Assembly: GCF_031202265.1 (NCBI RefSeq)
Contig: NZ_CP100604.1
Location: 8,104,501 to 8,168,500, forward strand
Reading direction: 5' to 3'
Origin: Bradyrhizobium sp. Ash2021
GTDB taxonomy: Bacteria > Pseudomonadota > Alphaproteobacteria > Rhizobiales > Xanthobacteraceae
DNA: 64,000 nt
This document shows, piece by piece, positions 1-8,520 of this stretch. Under the pieces are notes generated by a model. The model was not told the DNA's origin. It saw only the letters and a program-made list of their open reading frames with translations, and searched no databases. The position numbers and the translations under genes are program-made. Within the stretch, counting starts at the first letter, position 1, and each line of letters starts with the position of its first letter.

Positions 1-1033
1 TCTTCAAGCTTGCGCGCTTGCCGTCGATCGCGGTGACGGTATCGCCGAGGTGGAAGATGACGCCGTGCTCTTCATGCAGGGCGCGGACGAAATCACCCAT
101 CGCGGGCCCGAGCACACGCTCCATCGGCCGCTGCTCGAGCCCGACGACGTGGACCTCGATATCCCGCGCGCGCAACGACGCGGCGGCCTCGAGCCCGATG
201 AAACTCGCACCGATCACGATCGCGCGGCGCGCGCCATCGGATGAGGCAATGATCGCCCGGCAATCGGCCAGCGAGCGCAATACATGGACATGGGGCTGGT
301 CGGCGCCCGGGATCGGCAGACGCACCGGCTCGGCGCCGGTCGCCAGCAGCAAGCGGTCGTAGGCGATGGTTTCGCCGCCGGCGAGGACCACGGCTTTCGC
401 CCTCGTGTCGATCGATGCGACCTCGGTATTGAGTCGCAGGTCGATGGCGGCCCCTCTATAAAAATCGTCCGGCCGCAGCGGCAGCCAGTCCTCTGGCGCG
501 CTGCCGGCGAGATAATCCTTTGACAGGTTCGGCCGGTCCACCGGTGCTGCGGCTTCGCTGCTCAGCATCACGATTCCGCCGGAAAAGTCCTGGCGCAGCA
601 GCATCTCGGCGGCGGCAAAGCCGGCGGCACCGCCGCCGACGATCACGATTTTGCCGGGCGCATCGGCTGCGGCGATCACGCGCGGCTTCGGTTGCGCGCG
701 CTTTTGCCGGACGAAGATGCGGCCGCCTTCGTGCTCGACGTTCCAGACCGCCAGCGGATTCAACGCCGGCGCGCGGGTGGCTTCGCCGGTGCGCAAATCG
801 AAACAGGCGTGGTGCCAGGGACAGCGAATGCTTTCGCCATCCACCACGCCTTCCGCGAGCGGACCGTGATAATGGCTGCAATGGGCGTCGATGGCAAAAA
901 TCTCCGCCCCCGAACGCACCAGCAGCACTTCTTCATCGCCGACATGGCCGAGCAGCGTCGCGCCGGAGAACTCGGACAGCGTTATCCCCTGCGACAGGTC
1001 GGGACCGGCGGGTGCGGCTTGCTGATCGGCCAT
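1..1033 (-). CDS. Rieske [2Fe-2S] / FAD-dependent oxidoreductase, 3' end cut by window
   Basis: Read from the ATG at 1033 on the minus strand, the frame stays open to the window edge (about 344 residues), so the C-terminus is missing. The N-terminal ~105 residues are a Rieske domain with both ligand pairs visible: C52-x-H54 (HCSHYHG) and C71-x2-H74 (CPWHH). A linker leads to an FAD Rossmann segment (IVIVGGGAAGFAAAE) near residue 128 and a second NAD-binding Rossmann motif (VIGASFIGLEAAAS). This order is that of the AIFM3/AIF-like reductases fused to a ferredoxin-type Rieske domain. Such proteins use NAD(P)H and FAD to pass electrons through the cluster. The acceptor cannot be told from sequence. 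The gene lies just downstream of the broken Old Yellow Enzyme gene on the same strand, about 70 bp away, so they may be co-transcribed. Confidence 0.88.
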   Translation of the reverse strand, partial: MADQQAAPAGPDLSQGITLSEFSGATLLGHVGDEEVLLVRSGAEIFAIDAHCSHYHGPLAEGVVDGESIRCPWHHACFDLRTGEATRAPALNPLAVWNVEHEGGRIFVRQKRAQPKPRVIAAADAPGKIVIVGGGAAGFAAAEMLLRQDFSGGIVMLSSEAAAPVDRPNLSKDYLAGSAPEDWLPLRPDDFYRGAAIDLRLNTEVASIDTRAKAVVLAGGETIAYDRLLLATGAEPVRLPIPGADQPHVHVLRSLADCRAIIASSDGARRAIVIGASFIGLEAAASLRARDIEVHVVGLEQRPMERVLGPAMGDFVRALHEEHGVIFHLGDTVTAIDGKRASLK

Positions 1034-1103
1034 CGCGTTCCTCCGTTGTTTAATGTCAGATGAAACCGCCGTTCACCGCATCGGTTCCGAAAGCAGGCCG
1101 GCG

Positions 1104-2317
1104 TCACTTCCCGGAATTGGCATCCCGCGGCGCTCGCTTGACCACCCCGACCGGGGTGGCGAACCCTTCCATGGTTCGGATGCGCTTCTCGAGCCACCAA
1201 CCATATTCGGGGGCCCAATCCTCGAACTTCCGGTTGATGCCGAGATCATGGGCCCAGTGATGGGCGATGTTGGGATTGAACTGGGATTGCCGGCCAACCG
1301 CGATCAGGTCGGCCTGCCCGTTCTCCAAAATCGCTTCCGCCTGCCGCGCTTCGAGAATGATGCCGACCGCCATCGACGCAATGCCGACTTCGTTGCGGAC
1401 GCGCTCGGCGTAGGGGACCTGGAAACCGAGCCCGCGCGGGACTTGCGCTGCGGTCGCCGAACCTGAAATGCCGCCGGAGGAGCGATCACGTCGACGCCCC
1501 TGGACTTCAATTCCCGGGCAAAGGCCACCGTGTCATCCAGGTTCCAGCCGTTCGGCGCGCCATCGACCGCGGAGACGCGAACGAATAGCGGCATGGTGTC
1601 CGGCATTTCGCGGCGCACCGCCTCGACGATCTCGAGCGGCATGCGCATGCGCCCGGCGCGATCGCCGCCATATTCATCGTTGCGCGTATTGGAAACCGGC
1701 GAGAGAAACGAGGCCAGCAGATAGCCATGGGCGGTGTGGATCTCGATCGTATCGAAGCCCGCGGCGACCGCGTTGCGGGCGGCGTTCGCCCAGGTGCCGA
1801 CCATCGCCCTGCACTCTTCGGTGGAGAGCTGGTGCGGGGTCAGCCATCCCGGCGCGACCGGCTCGCTGGTCGGGCCGACCGGTTGCCACAGCCTGGCGCC
1901 GGCCTTGATCTGTTCCGGCGTGAGCGGGCCCATGCCGTCCATCGCGCGCTGCGAGGACGATTTGCGTCCGCCATGCGCGAGCTGAATGCCGATCGCGGTG
2001 TTCTCGCCCTTCATGAAGGCGATCAGCGGCTTGAAGCTCTGCGCCTGCGCATCGTTCCAGATGCCGAGGTCATGCTCGTTGATCAGGCCAACCTCTTCGA
2101 CGGCCGTGGCCTCGACAAAAACCAGCCCGAAGCCGCCGAGCGCAAAGCGGCCGAGATGCACGTTGTGAAAGGTGCCGCAGGTGCCGCCGGGCCCGGCGCG
2201 ATAATGCACCATCGGCGGCACCACCAGACGGTTCTTCAGCGTCAGGCCACGAACCGTGAACGGCTGAAACAACAGAGGAGGTGCAGCGTCAACGCCGTCG
2301 ATGACAGAGGCTGACAT
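1104..2317 (-). pseudogene. NADH:flavin oxidoreductase / Old Yellow Enzyme family, frameshifted
   Basis: The protein starts MSASVIDGVDAAPPLLFQPF at the ATG at 2317 and reads as a FMN-binding TIM-barrel ene-reductase of the YqjM/OYE class. Visible signatures are LKNRLVVPPMVHY near the N-terminus, IQLAHGGRKSS, and the substrate-binding EIHTAHGYLLASFLSP. After ...GVDVIAP the frame breaks near 1482. The family sequence DVIDCSSGGIS would be restored by inserting four bases (ACTG on the coding strand) between CGATC and the following CTCC. The C-terminal ~110 residues then continue in a second frame to the stop at 1104, including GQADLIAVGRQ (phosphate-binding). As assembled, the product loses the end of the barrel and the FMN phosphate site. 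It may be a genuine recent pseudogene or an assembly error. Confidence 0.85.
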
Positions 2318-2440
2318 GAAATTGCCTGTCGAATGGGTACAAAACCTACGCGAAGAATTCCCTATTTTGGGCAACAGGTCCAGCACGCCTCGCCACGGGC
2401 AACGGACTGCGAACGCATGCCTGAAATGTTAACTCTCTTT

Positions 2441-2622
2441 TTCACCTCTCCCCGTTCTTCACGGGGAGAGGTCGCGAACGAAGTGAGCGGGTGAGGGGCT
2501 TTTTCGACACGCGCGGGCGTTGCGTGATTGAATAGCGGTACCCCCTCACCCGGATCGCACCTGACGATGCTTCGCATCGCCGAGGCGATCCGACCTCTCC
2601 CCGCAAGCGGGGAGAGGTGAAA
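2441..2622. repeat. Dispersed palindromic repeat, two hairpins (family A)
   Basis: Two near-perfect hairpins face each other. One is at 2445-2471 (cctctcccc / ggggagagg around gttcttca) and one at 2593-2618 (cctctccccg / cggggagagg around caag). They are joined by GTGAGGGG/CCCCTCAC arms. The same arrangement recurs at 25882-26020, and a single degenerate hairpin lies at 14922-14938. The element sits in the intergenic space between the oxidoreductase and yqeY and has no coding potential of its own. It resembles the REP-like elements abundant in Bradyrhizobium and Rhodopseudomonas genomes. Confidence 0.75.
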
Positions 2623-2628
2623 AAGAAT

Positions 2629-3084
2629 TCAGCCCGCCAATGCCGCCTTCACCATGCCGCTGGCTTTGCCGAAATCCATTTGCCCGGCGTACTTCGCCTT
2701 CAGCACGGCGATCACCTTGCCCATGTCCTTCACGCCGGCGGCGCCGGTTTCCGCGACCGCGGCTGATATCGCCGCCTTCACGTCGTCGTCCGACATCTGC
2801 TTCGGCAGGTACGCCGAGATGATCGCGATCTCGTCGCGCTCTTGGGCTGCGAGTTCGGCGCGGCCGCCCTTGTCGTAGAGCTCGACCGATTCCTGGCGCT
2901 GTTTTATCATTTTCTGGAACACGCCCAGAAGATCAGCATCGCTGAGCGGCGGCTTGCCCTCTCCGCGCGCGGCGATATCGGCGTTCTTGATGGTCGAATT
3001 GACCATGCGCAGCGTGGACAGCTTGCGCTCATCCTTGGCCCGCATCGCGTCCTTGACCGCGTTATTGATGTCGTCGCGCAGCAT
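2629..3084 (-). CDS. yqeY: GatB/YqeY domain-containing protein
   Basis: This 151-residue protein has the full YqeY fold: an N-terminal helical hairpin (MLRDDINNAVKDAMRAKDER..LSTLRMVNSTIKN) and the C-terminal GatB-tail-like domain (SAYLPKQMSDDDVKAAI ... GMVKAAL). The family resembles the tRNA-binding tail of the GatB amidotransferase subunit. A role in tRNA or amino-acid metabolism is assumed, but its exact function is not established. The length is normal for the family. It is divergent from the nearby carA, a neighbourhood often seen in alphaproteobacteria. Its 3' end runs into the palindromic repeat at 2441-2622. Confidence 0.92.
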   Translation of the reverse strand: MLRDDINNAVKDAMRAKDERKLSTLRMVNSTIKNADIAARGEGKPPLSDADLLGVFQKMIKQRQESVELYDKGGRAELAAQERDEIAIISAYLPKQMSDDDVKAAISAAVAETGAAGVKDMGKVIAVLKAKYAGQMDFGKASGMVKAALAG

Positions 3085-3143
3085 CGTGGTGTCCTCGTAA
3101 GCTTTCAGGGCTCTGATCTAGGCTGTTCGCGCCGCCAGAACAA

Positions 3144-3845
3144 CTAGCTCCGCAGCCATTCGACCAGCGCGTCCGCGGTCGCCTGCGGCTGTTCCACCTG
3201 CGGCAGATGCCCGCAATTCGGCAGGATTTTCAGTTTCGCGTCGGGGATGCCGTTGGCCATCTCCATCGAGAGCGAGTTCGGGATGGTGTTGTCCTGGTCG
3301 CCGCTCAAGACCAGCGTCGGACATTTGATCCACGCCAGCGACGGTCGCGAGTCCGGCCGGCCGATGACCGCGATCTGCTGGCGGATGAACGCCTCCGGCC
3401 CGACATCGTCGCCCATGTCGTAGACAAGCTGGCGCAACACGGCATCCTGCAGCCGCAATGGATGCACGAAGCCAAGGAAAAGCTCGTCGAGCACGGCACG
3501 GTATTCGCCGCTCCTGGCGCGGGCGATCATGCCATGGCGGCGGGTCGTCGCTTCCGCCGTGTCCGGCCGGCCCTGGGTGTTGATCAGCGCCAGTTTAGCG
3601 ACCCGCGCCGGCGCCTGCCGCAGGATCTCGAAGGCGATGTAGCCGCCCATCGAATGCCCGGCCAGCGCAAAGCGCGGCGGCGCCTCGGCCAGGATCCGGC
3701 GGGCGATCGCCCCCATATTGTCGTCGCGGATGTGGTTGGCGATGGTGACCGGGCCGAACCGCCACAAGGCCGGGACCACGGGCGAGAAAATCCGCGGCGA
3801 TGACACCAGGCCCGGAACGAGCAGGATCGGCATCGTATTGTCCAT
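3144..3845 (-). CDS. Alpha/beta hydrolase
   Basis: A 233-residue single-domain alpha/beta hydrolase. The nucleophile elbow is GHSMGG (Ser about residue 65). The acid is probably the Asp in LVLSGDQD and the catalytic His is in [11 protein letters not shown]. The oxyanion region is [13 protein letters not shown] near the N-terminus. There is no signal peptide, so it acts in the cytoplasm. The substrate is unknown, and the sequence is too generic to choose between esterase, lactonase and MenH-like roles. It is transcribed toward yqeY and divergently from carA, with about 160 bp between the two starts that should hold both promoters. Confidence 0.85.
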   Translation of the reverse strand: MDNTMPILLVPGLVSSPRIFSPVVPALWRFGPVTIANHIRDDNMGAIARRILAEAPPRFALAGHSMGGYIAFEILRQAPARVAKLALINTQGRPDTAEATTRRHGMIARARSGEYRAVLDELFLGFVHPLRLQDAVLRQLVYDMGDDVGPEAFIRQQIAVIGRPDSRPSLAWIKCPTLVLSGDQDNTIPNSLSMEMANGIPDAKLKILPNCGHLPQVEQPQATADALVEWLRS

Positions 3846-4007
3846 GCGCGGCTCCGGATCGGCGGGTTTTGGGCGGAAATCGGCCCCTCAAGATGGAACC
3901 CCAGATTAAGACCCCGGCACCACCTGTCAAATTTGCCGGGAAACGCGTGTGAATCCGCGTCGTTTTGGGCTTCACGCGGCAGGATGTGGCGACTATGTAA
4001 TGCGCTC

Positions 4008-5198
4008 ATGACAATCCCTGAAAACCCCTTGGCCTGGCCGGACCACAAACCGACCGCGCTGCTCGTGCTTGCCGACGGCACCGTGCTGGAAGGCTTCGGC
4101 CTCGGCGCGGAAGGCCAGGCCGTCGGCGAGGTCTGCTTCAACACCGCGATGACCGGATATGAGGAGATCCTCACCGATCCGTCCTATGCCGGGCAGCTCA
4201 TCACCTTCACCTTCCCGCATATCGGCAACGTCGGCACCAACGACGAGGACATCGAGACGGTGAACATGGCGGCAACGCCGGGCGCGCGCGGCGTGATCCT
4301 GCGCTCCGCGATATCAGATCCCTCCAACTACCGCGCCACCAAACATCTCGATGCGTGGCTGAGGGCGCGCGGCATCATCGGGCTTTCCGGCATCGACACC
4401 CGCGCGCTGACCGCGCTGATCCGCTCAAAGGGCATGCCGAATGGCGTGATCGCCCATGCCAAGGACGGCCAGTTCGACCTGCATGGCCTGAAGGAAGAAG
4501 CGCGCGAATGGCCGGGCCTCGAGGGCATGGACCTGGTGCCGATGGTGACGTCCGCCCAGCGCTTCACCTGGGATGAGACCCCCTGGGGCTGGGAAAAGGG
4601 TTTTGGCCGCCAGACCGCCCCCGAGTTCAACGTGGTTGCGATCGACTACGGCATCAAGCGCAACATCCTGCGGCTGCTCGCAGGCGAAGGCTGCAAGATC
4701 ACCGTGGTGCCGGCGACGACTTCGGCCGAAGACATTCTGGCGATGAAGCCGGACGGCGTTTTCTTGAGTAACGGCCCCGGCGATCCCGCCGAGACCGGCA
4801 AATATGCGGTGCCCGTGATCCAGAAGGTAATCGAGTCGGGCACGCCGACCTTTGGCATTTGCCTAGGGCATCAGATGCTCGGCCTCGCCGTCGGCGCCAA
4901 GACCAAGAAGATGCATCAGGGCCACCACGGCGCCAATCACCCGGTCAAGGACGAGACCACCGGCAAGGTCGAGATCACCTCGATGAACCACGGCTTTGCG
5001 GTGGATCAGGCGACGCTGCCGAAAGGCGCGACGCAGACCCACATCTCGCTGTTCGATGGTTCCAATTGCGGCATCCAGCTCGACGGCAAGCCGGTGTTCT
5101 CGGTGCAGTATCACCCCGAGGCCTCGCCCGGCCCGCGCGACTCGCATTACCTGTTCAAGCGGTTCGCCGATCTGATGCGTGCCAACAAGCGGGCGTAA
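4008..5198 (+). CDS. carA: Carbamoyl-phosphate synthase small subunit
   Basis: The glutaminase subunit of carbamoyl-phosphate synthase hydrolyses glutamine and channels ammonia to CarB for arginine and pyrimidine synthesis. The ATG at 4008 ([15 protein letters not shown]) gives 396 residues, the usual length; an upstream in-frame ATG at 3933 would add an unconserved tail. The N-terminal CPSase small-chain domain covers residues ~15-150 ([20 protein letters not shown]). The C-terminal class I glutamine amidotransferase domain holds the catalytic Cys in FGICLGHQM (about residue 285) and the His/Glu pair in [12 protein letters not shown]. carB lies about 11.6 kb downstream on the same strand rather than next to it, so the two genes are not in one operon here. 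Confidence 0.97.
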   Translation: MTIPENPLAWPDHKPTALLVLADGTVLEGFGLGAEGQAVGEVCFNTAMTGYEEILTDPSYAGQLITFTFPHIGNVGTNDEDIETVNMAATPGARGVILRSAISDPSNYRATKHLDAWLRARGIIGLSGIDTRALTALIRSKGMPNGVIAHAKDGQFDLHGLKEEAREWPGLEGMDLVPMVTSAQRFTWDETPWGWEKGFGRQTAPEFNVVAIDYGIKRNILRLLAGEGCKITVVPATTSAEDILAMKPDGVFLSNGPGDPAETGKYAVPVIQKVIESGTPTFGICLGHQMLGLAVGAKTKKMHQGHHGANHPVKDETTGKVEITSMNHGFAVDQATLPKGATQTHISLFDGSNCGIQLDGKPVFSVQYHPEASPGPRDSHYLFKRFADLMRANKRA

Positions 5199-5213
5199 AA
5201 CGCACGCCACCGT

Positions 5214-5245
5214 CTTTGCGAGGAGCGAAGCGACGAAGCAATCCG
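5214..5245 (+). repeat. Short dispersed repeat (family B)
   Basis: The segment around tgcgaggagcgaagcgacga followed by agcaatcc matches the arm of the longer inverted repeat at 26573-26735 (tgcgagcgcaagcgaagcaa). Here only one arm is present. It is fused directly to the thioesterase remnant that follows, which suggests the insertion or recombination cut that gene. Confidence 0.6.
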
Positions 5246-5246
5246 C

Positions 5247-5348
5247 CGCGCCGCCACCGCGGAAGTGCGCATCACCGACGCCAAGGGCCGCCTGCTGGCG
5301 CACGCCACCACGACCTGCCTGGTTTTCGAGATTCCGAAAGGCCAATAA
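5247..5348 (+). pseudogene. PaaI/hotdog thioesterase, C-terminal remnant
   Basis: A reading frame with no start codon encodes about 33 residues ending at TAA 5346-5348. It contains EVRITDAKGRLLAHATTTC followed by LVFEIPKGQ. That is the typical last beta-strand of PaaI-like hotdog acyl-CoA thioesterases (xxDxxGRLLAHATSTCLVF). Everything upstream is replaced by the family B repeat, so the gene is a dead 3' remnant. No upstream part of the gene is found between carA and this point. Confidence 0.6.
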
Positions 5349-5474
5349 GACAATCCGGGCGACCCGCATTGCTGGCATGACGGACGGCGCTGGATCAGCG
5401 CCGGCCATCTGTGGTTGACTTTCCCTGCCCGAGATCAGGCGAACATGATCCTGGCCAACAAAGGGAAACGCCCG

Positions 5475-6578
5475 ATGACTTCCGCCAACCCCGATATGAC
5501 GATTCGCGACGTGCGCGTGACGATGTTGCGCCTGCCCTGGGCCGACGACCCCTGGCTCAAGGGCCAGGCGCTGGGCGCGACGCGCGACATTCTCATTTGC
5601 GAGGTCGAGACCGCAGGTGGCATCACCGGCATGGGTTATCTGTTCGTGTTCCGCCCCGGCATGAAGTCGATCGCGGCCTGTCTCGACGAGTGCATCATCC
5701 CGCGCGTGAAGGGCAAGGACGCCACCGCGATCGAGGCGATCTGGCGCGATCTGTGGACGGCGACGATGACCTATGGCCGCGGCGGCATCGCCGCGATGGC
5801 GATGTCGGCGATCGACATCGCGCTGTGGGATGCAGTTGGAAAACGCGCCGGGCTGCCGCTGCACCGGCTGTGGGGGCATTATCGCTCGCAAATCCCGATC
5901 TATGGCTCCGGCTGCTTCCGCGGCGCCGGCGGCGACGGGATGATCGATAAGGCGCTGCATTTCGTGAAGCAGGGCTACAAAGCGATCAAGATGCAGGTCG
6001 CGCATGTCCATACGCCCGCGCAGGACCTCGACAATGTGCGCCGCATGCGCGAGGCGCTCGGGCCGGACATCGACATCATGATCGACGTCAATATGGGCTG
6101 GAGCGCCGACGTCGCGATCGAGATGGGACGCAAGTTCGAACAATACAACATCTACTGGCTGGAGGAGCCGGTGCCGGCCGACGATTTCGCCGGCTACCAG
6201 CGCATCGCCGCGGCGCTCGATTTGCGCGTCGTCGGCGGCGAGACCCATTTCACGCGCTACGACCTGCGGCCGTTCTTCATCAATCCCTGCCTGCCGATCC
6301 TGCAGCCCGACCCGATGCGCGGCGGCATGACGGATCTGCGCAAGATCGCAGCCCTTGCAGATACCTGGGGCATCACCATCGCGCCGCATCTGTTTCCCGA
6401 ACTCAACGTGCACCTGCTGGCCTCGATCCCGAACGGCATCTGGTGCGAGAACATGGGGCTGATCGACGACCTCTGGGTCGATCCGCCCGAGATTGCCAAT
6501 GGTATGATCACCGCGCCGGAGCGGCCCGGACACGGGCTGAAGTTCAAGGACGAAGTGCTCAAGTTCAAAATCCAGTAG
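5475..6578 (+). CDS. Mandelate racemase / muconate lactonizing enzyme family (enolase superfamily)
   Basis: From the ATG at 5475 (MTSANPDMTIRD) this is a 367-residue enolase-superfamily protein with the N-terminal capping domain and C-terminal barrel. Visible catalytic features are the Lys pair region YKAIKMQV, metal ligands in IMIDVNMGW (Asp), YWLEEPV (Glu) and VVGGETH (Glu), and the general-base His in TIAPHLFPE. The K...H arrangement is that of the mandelate racemase or sugar-acid dehydratase subgroup, which abstracts the alpha proton of a carboxylate. The substrate cannot be assigned. The downstream cupin gene, 79 bp away on the same strand, probably belongs to the same catabolic unit. 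An in-frame ATG at 5445 is an alternative start. Confidence 0.9.
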   Translation: MTSANPDMTIRDVRVTMLRLPWADDPWLKGQALGATRDILICEVETAGGITGMGYLFVFRPGMKSIAACLDECIIPRVKGKDATAIEAIWRDLWTATMTYGRGGIAAMAMSAIDIALWDAVGKRAGLPLHRLWGHYRSQIPIYGSGCFRGAGGDGMIDKALHFVKQGYKAIKMQVAHVHTPAQDLDNVRRMREALGPDIDIMIDVNMGWSADVAIEMGRKFEQYNIYWLEEPVPADDFAGYQRIAAALDLRVVGGETHFTRYDLRPFFINPCLPILQPDPMRGGMTDLRKIAALADTWGITIAPHLFPELNVHLLASIPNGIWCENMGLIDDLWVDPPEIANGMITAPERPGHGLKFKDEVLKFKIQ

Positions 6579-6657
6579 GAACGGCTGTCGGACAAACGGT
6601 TTGGTTTGTCCGGAGATCACGCTCCCTCGGAACGCCGGAGAAAACCGGAGAAAACTT

Positions 6658-7185
6658 ATGTCCGTCGTCAGCGCCGATATCGAACCGCTCAGCTTCGTCT
6701 TCGCCGACGACGGCCTCGTTCCCAACAATCCGATGCCCTTCCTGGTCTACAAGGGCGCGGTCGACGTCGCCAACGATCATCCCGAGAAAACCATCGAGGG
6801 ATTGTTCGGCGCCAATGGCTGGGGCGCGATGTGGCGCAACGGCGTCTACGACTATCTGCACTATCATGCGACCGTGCATGAAGCGCTTGGTGTGGCGCGA
6901 GGCCGTGCGCGCGTGCGCTTCGGCGGCGACCGCGGCAAAGAATTGGACATATCAGCCGGCGACGTCGCCATCCTGCCCGCGGGCACCGGGCATCAGTGCA
7001 TCTCCGCAAGCCCTGATTTTTGCGTGGTCGGCGCCTACCCGCCCGGACCCGCCATGCAGATCACGCGGCCGACGCCGGAAAATCACGCCAAGGCGTTGAA
7101 GACAATTCCGCAGGTGAAATTGCCGAAGACCGATCCGGTACGAGGAGAAGACGGACCGCTGGTGAAACGATGGAAGCCCGGGTAG
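6658..7185 (+). CDS. Cupin domain protein
   Basis: A 175-residue protein (MSVVSADIEPLSFVF...) read as a single RmlC-like cupin. The metal-site motifs are partly visible: YDYLHYHATVHEALGVARG fits cupin motif 1 (H-x-H ... E), and ILPAGTGHQCI fits motif 2 (PxG...H). Family members of this type are often annotated only as cupins, some as isomerase or dioxygenase accessory proteins. No reaction can be assigned. It follows the enolase-superfamily gene closely and precedes the YeeE-type pair by 30 bp, so the four genes may form one transcript. Confidence 0.8.
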   Translation: MSVVSADIEPLSFVFADDGLVPNNPMPFLVYKGAVDVANDHPEKTIEGLFGANGWGAMWRNGVYDYLHYHATVHEALGVARGRARVRFGGDRGKELDISAGDVAILPAGTGHQCISASPDFCVVGAYPPGPAMQITRPTPENHAKALKTIPQVKLPKTDPVRGEDGPLVKRWKPG

Positions 7186-7215
7186 ACCTTCGTCGCGGCA
7201 CCACTGGAGTGAGAC

Positions 7216-7641
7216 ATGACAACAACCTTCACACCGATCGCTTCGCTGGCCGGCGGCGCCCTGATCGGGCTCGCCGCCGTGATGCTGATGGCCTTCAGCG
7301 GGCGGATTGCCGGCGTCAGCGGCATTGCCGCGCGCCTGCTGCCGCCGTTCGTCGACCGCGAACTGACTGGAAGAATCGCGTTCCTGGCCGGGCTGGTTGC
7401 GGTGCCGTCCATCTTCCTGCTCGCAACCGGACAATTTCCGGCGCAATCGATCGAGACCGGCGGTGTTCTACTGGCCTTCGCGGGTCTTCTGGTTGGCTTC
7501 GGCTCGGTGTGGGGCAATGGCTGCACCTCCGGGCATGGCGTCTGCGGAATTTCCCGCCTGTCGGTCCGTTCTCTCGTCGCCACAGCTGTCTTCATGGCCA
7601 CGGGATTTGCGACCACCTTCATCATCAGGCATTTGCTGTGA
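7216..7641 (+). CDS. YeeE/YedE family membrane protein, first half
   Basis: A 141-residue inner-membrane protein with about four hydrophobic segments and the hallmark motif GNGCTSGHGVCGISR. Its Cys residues bind or pass sulfur species such as thiosulfate in the YeeE family. In this short form two separate polypeptides together make the usual duplicated fold, like the PmpA/PmpB pairs of Xylella and Agrobacterium. The second half follows 8 bp downstream. No rhodanese, persulfide dioxygenase or BigR regulator is adjacent, so the link to sulfide detoxification is by family only. Confidence 0.85.
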   Translation: MTTTFTPIASLAGGALIGLAAVMLMAFSGRIAGVSGIAARLLPPFVDRELTGRIAFLAGLVAVPSIFLLATGQFPAQSIETGGVLLAFAGLLVGFGSVWGNGCTSGHGVCGISRLSVRSLVATAVFMATGFATTFIIRHLL

Positions 7642-7649
7642 GGTCCGCC

Positions 7650-8102
7650 ATGTCTGTCGTCATCCAGTTTGCGATCGGCCTGATCTTCGGCCTTGGGCTC
7701 GTGATTTCGGGCATGTCCAATCCTGCAAAAGTGCTGAACTTTCTCGACCTCGCGGCCATTCGCAACGGCGCGTGGGATCCGAGCCTGGCGTTCGTGATGA
7801 TGGGTGCGGTGGCGACCGCGTTCATCGGCTTCCGGCTGGTGCTGAAGCGGCCGCGGCCGGTCTTTGCCGAAGCGTTCCATCTGCCGGCCCGAAGCGACAT
7901 CGATTCCCGCGTCGTCTCGGGACCTGCGATTTTCGGAATCGGTTGGGGCCTGGCGGGTCTCTGTCCCGGCCCGGCTTTTGTTGCGCTTGGCTACGGCACG
8001 TCGGCATCGATCCTGTTCGTGATCGCGATGTTCGCGGGCATGGCGATCGCGCGCACGCTCGCGAACCGGCAGCCGGCGCTTGTGGCGCAATCACAGGAGT
8101 AG
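7650..8102 (+). CDS. YeeE/YedE family membrane protein, second half (DUF6691-like)
   Basis: A 150-residue hydrophobic protein starting MSVVIQFAIGLIFGLGLVIS, with the conserved GMSNPAKVLNFLDL and the Cys-containing GWGLAGLCPGPAFVALG. These are the matching half-site motifs of the YeeE/YedE sulfur transporters. The start ATG lies 8 bp after the stop of the first half, which supports co-translation and a heterodimeric or pseudo-dimeric channel. The length and motif spacing are normal for the split family. Confidence 0.85.
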   Translation: MSVVIQFAIGLIFGLGLVISGMSNPAKVLNFLDLAAIRNGAWDPSLAFVMMGAVATAFIGFRLVLKRPRPVFAEAFHLPARSDIDSRVVSGPAIFGIGWGLAGLCPGPAFVALGYGTSASILFVIAMFAGMAIARTLANRQPALVAQSQE

Positions 8103-8520
8103 AGGAGCTTCCATGTCGCGCGCGATCGCACGCTGGACATGCCCAGTGACGCGCTCTGAACGCGTCGCGATGGCGCGAAATAATTAAAAAGCGCCGGAAA
8201 TGTCGCAAGAATAAACTTGCCGGCAGGCAGGCGCGACGAGGCGGCATCAAACGATGATCGCGACTGGCCCTCATTTCTCGCTTGTGCTAGAGTAATACTC
8301 GTGGAGGTAGCCGAAAACGCCCTTCAGCGATTAGCTTTATAGCGTCTGCTCACAGCCATCCTGTTCGATCGGCGTGTTGTGCAGCGGGCTTCGCACGTTC
8401 TGTTGCATACGCCGTCTCTCGCGCGTCGGAGCGAGAATGCCCCACCTCGATCAGCCGATTTTTTCCAGAAGACAAACGGATCGCAAATAACGACAGCACA
8501 CATCAGACGGAGGATTCGAC
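8103..8520. other. Intergenic region, no gene seen
   Basis: This 418-bp stretch between the YeeE pair and the DUF1254 gene has no reading frame that looks like a protein on either strand. It should contain the promoter of the downstream exported protein. I see no convincing -35/-10 pair or operator. Confidence 0.5.

Noticed and set aside
4863..6728. 621-codon minus-strand frame over carA and the enolase-superfamily gene
   Set aside because: Antisense to two well-supported genes. Its Arg/His/Asp/Gly-rich composition is typical of the antisense frame of GC-rich coding DNA.
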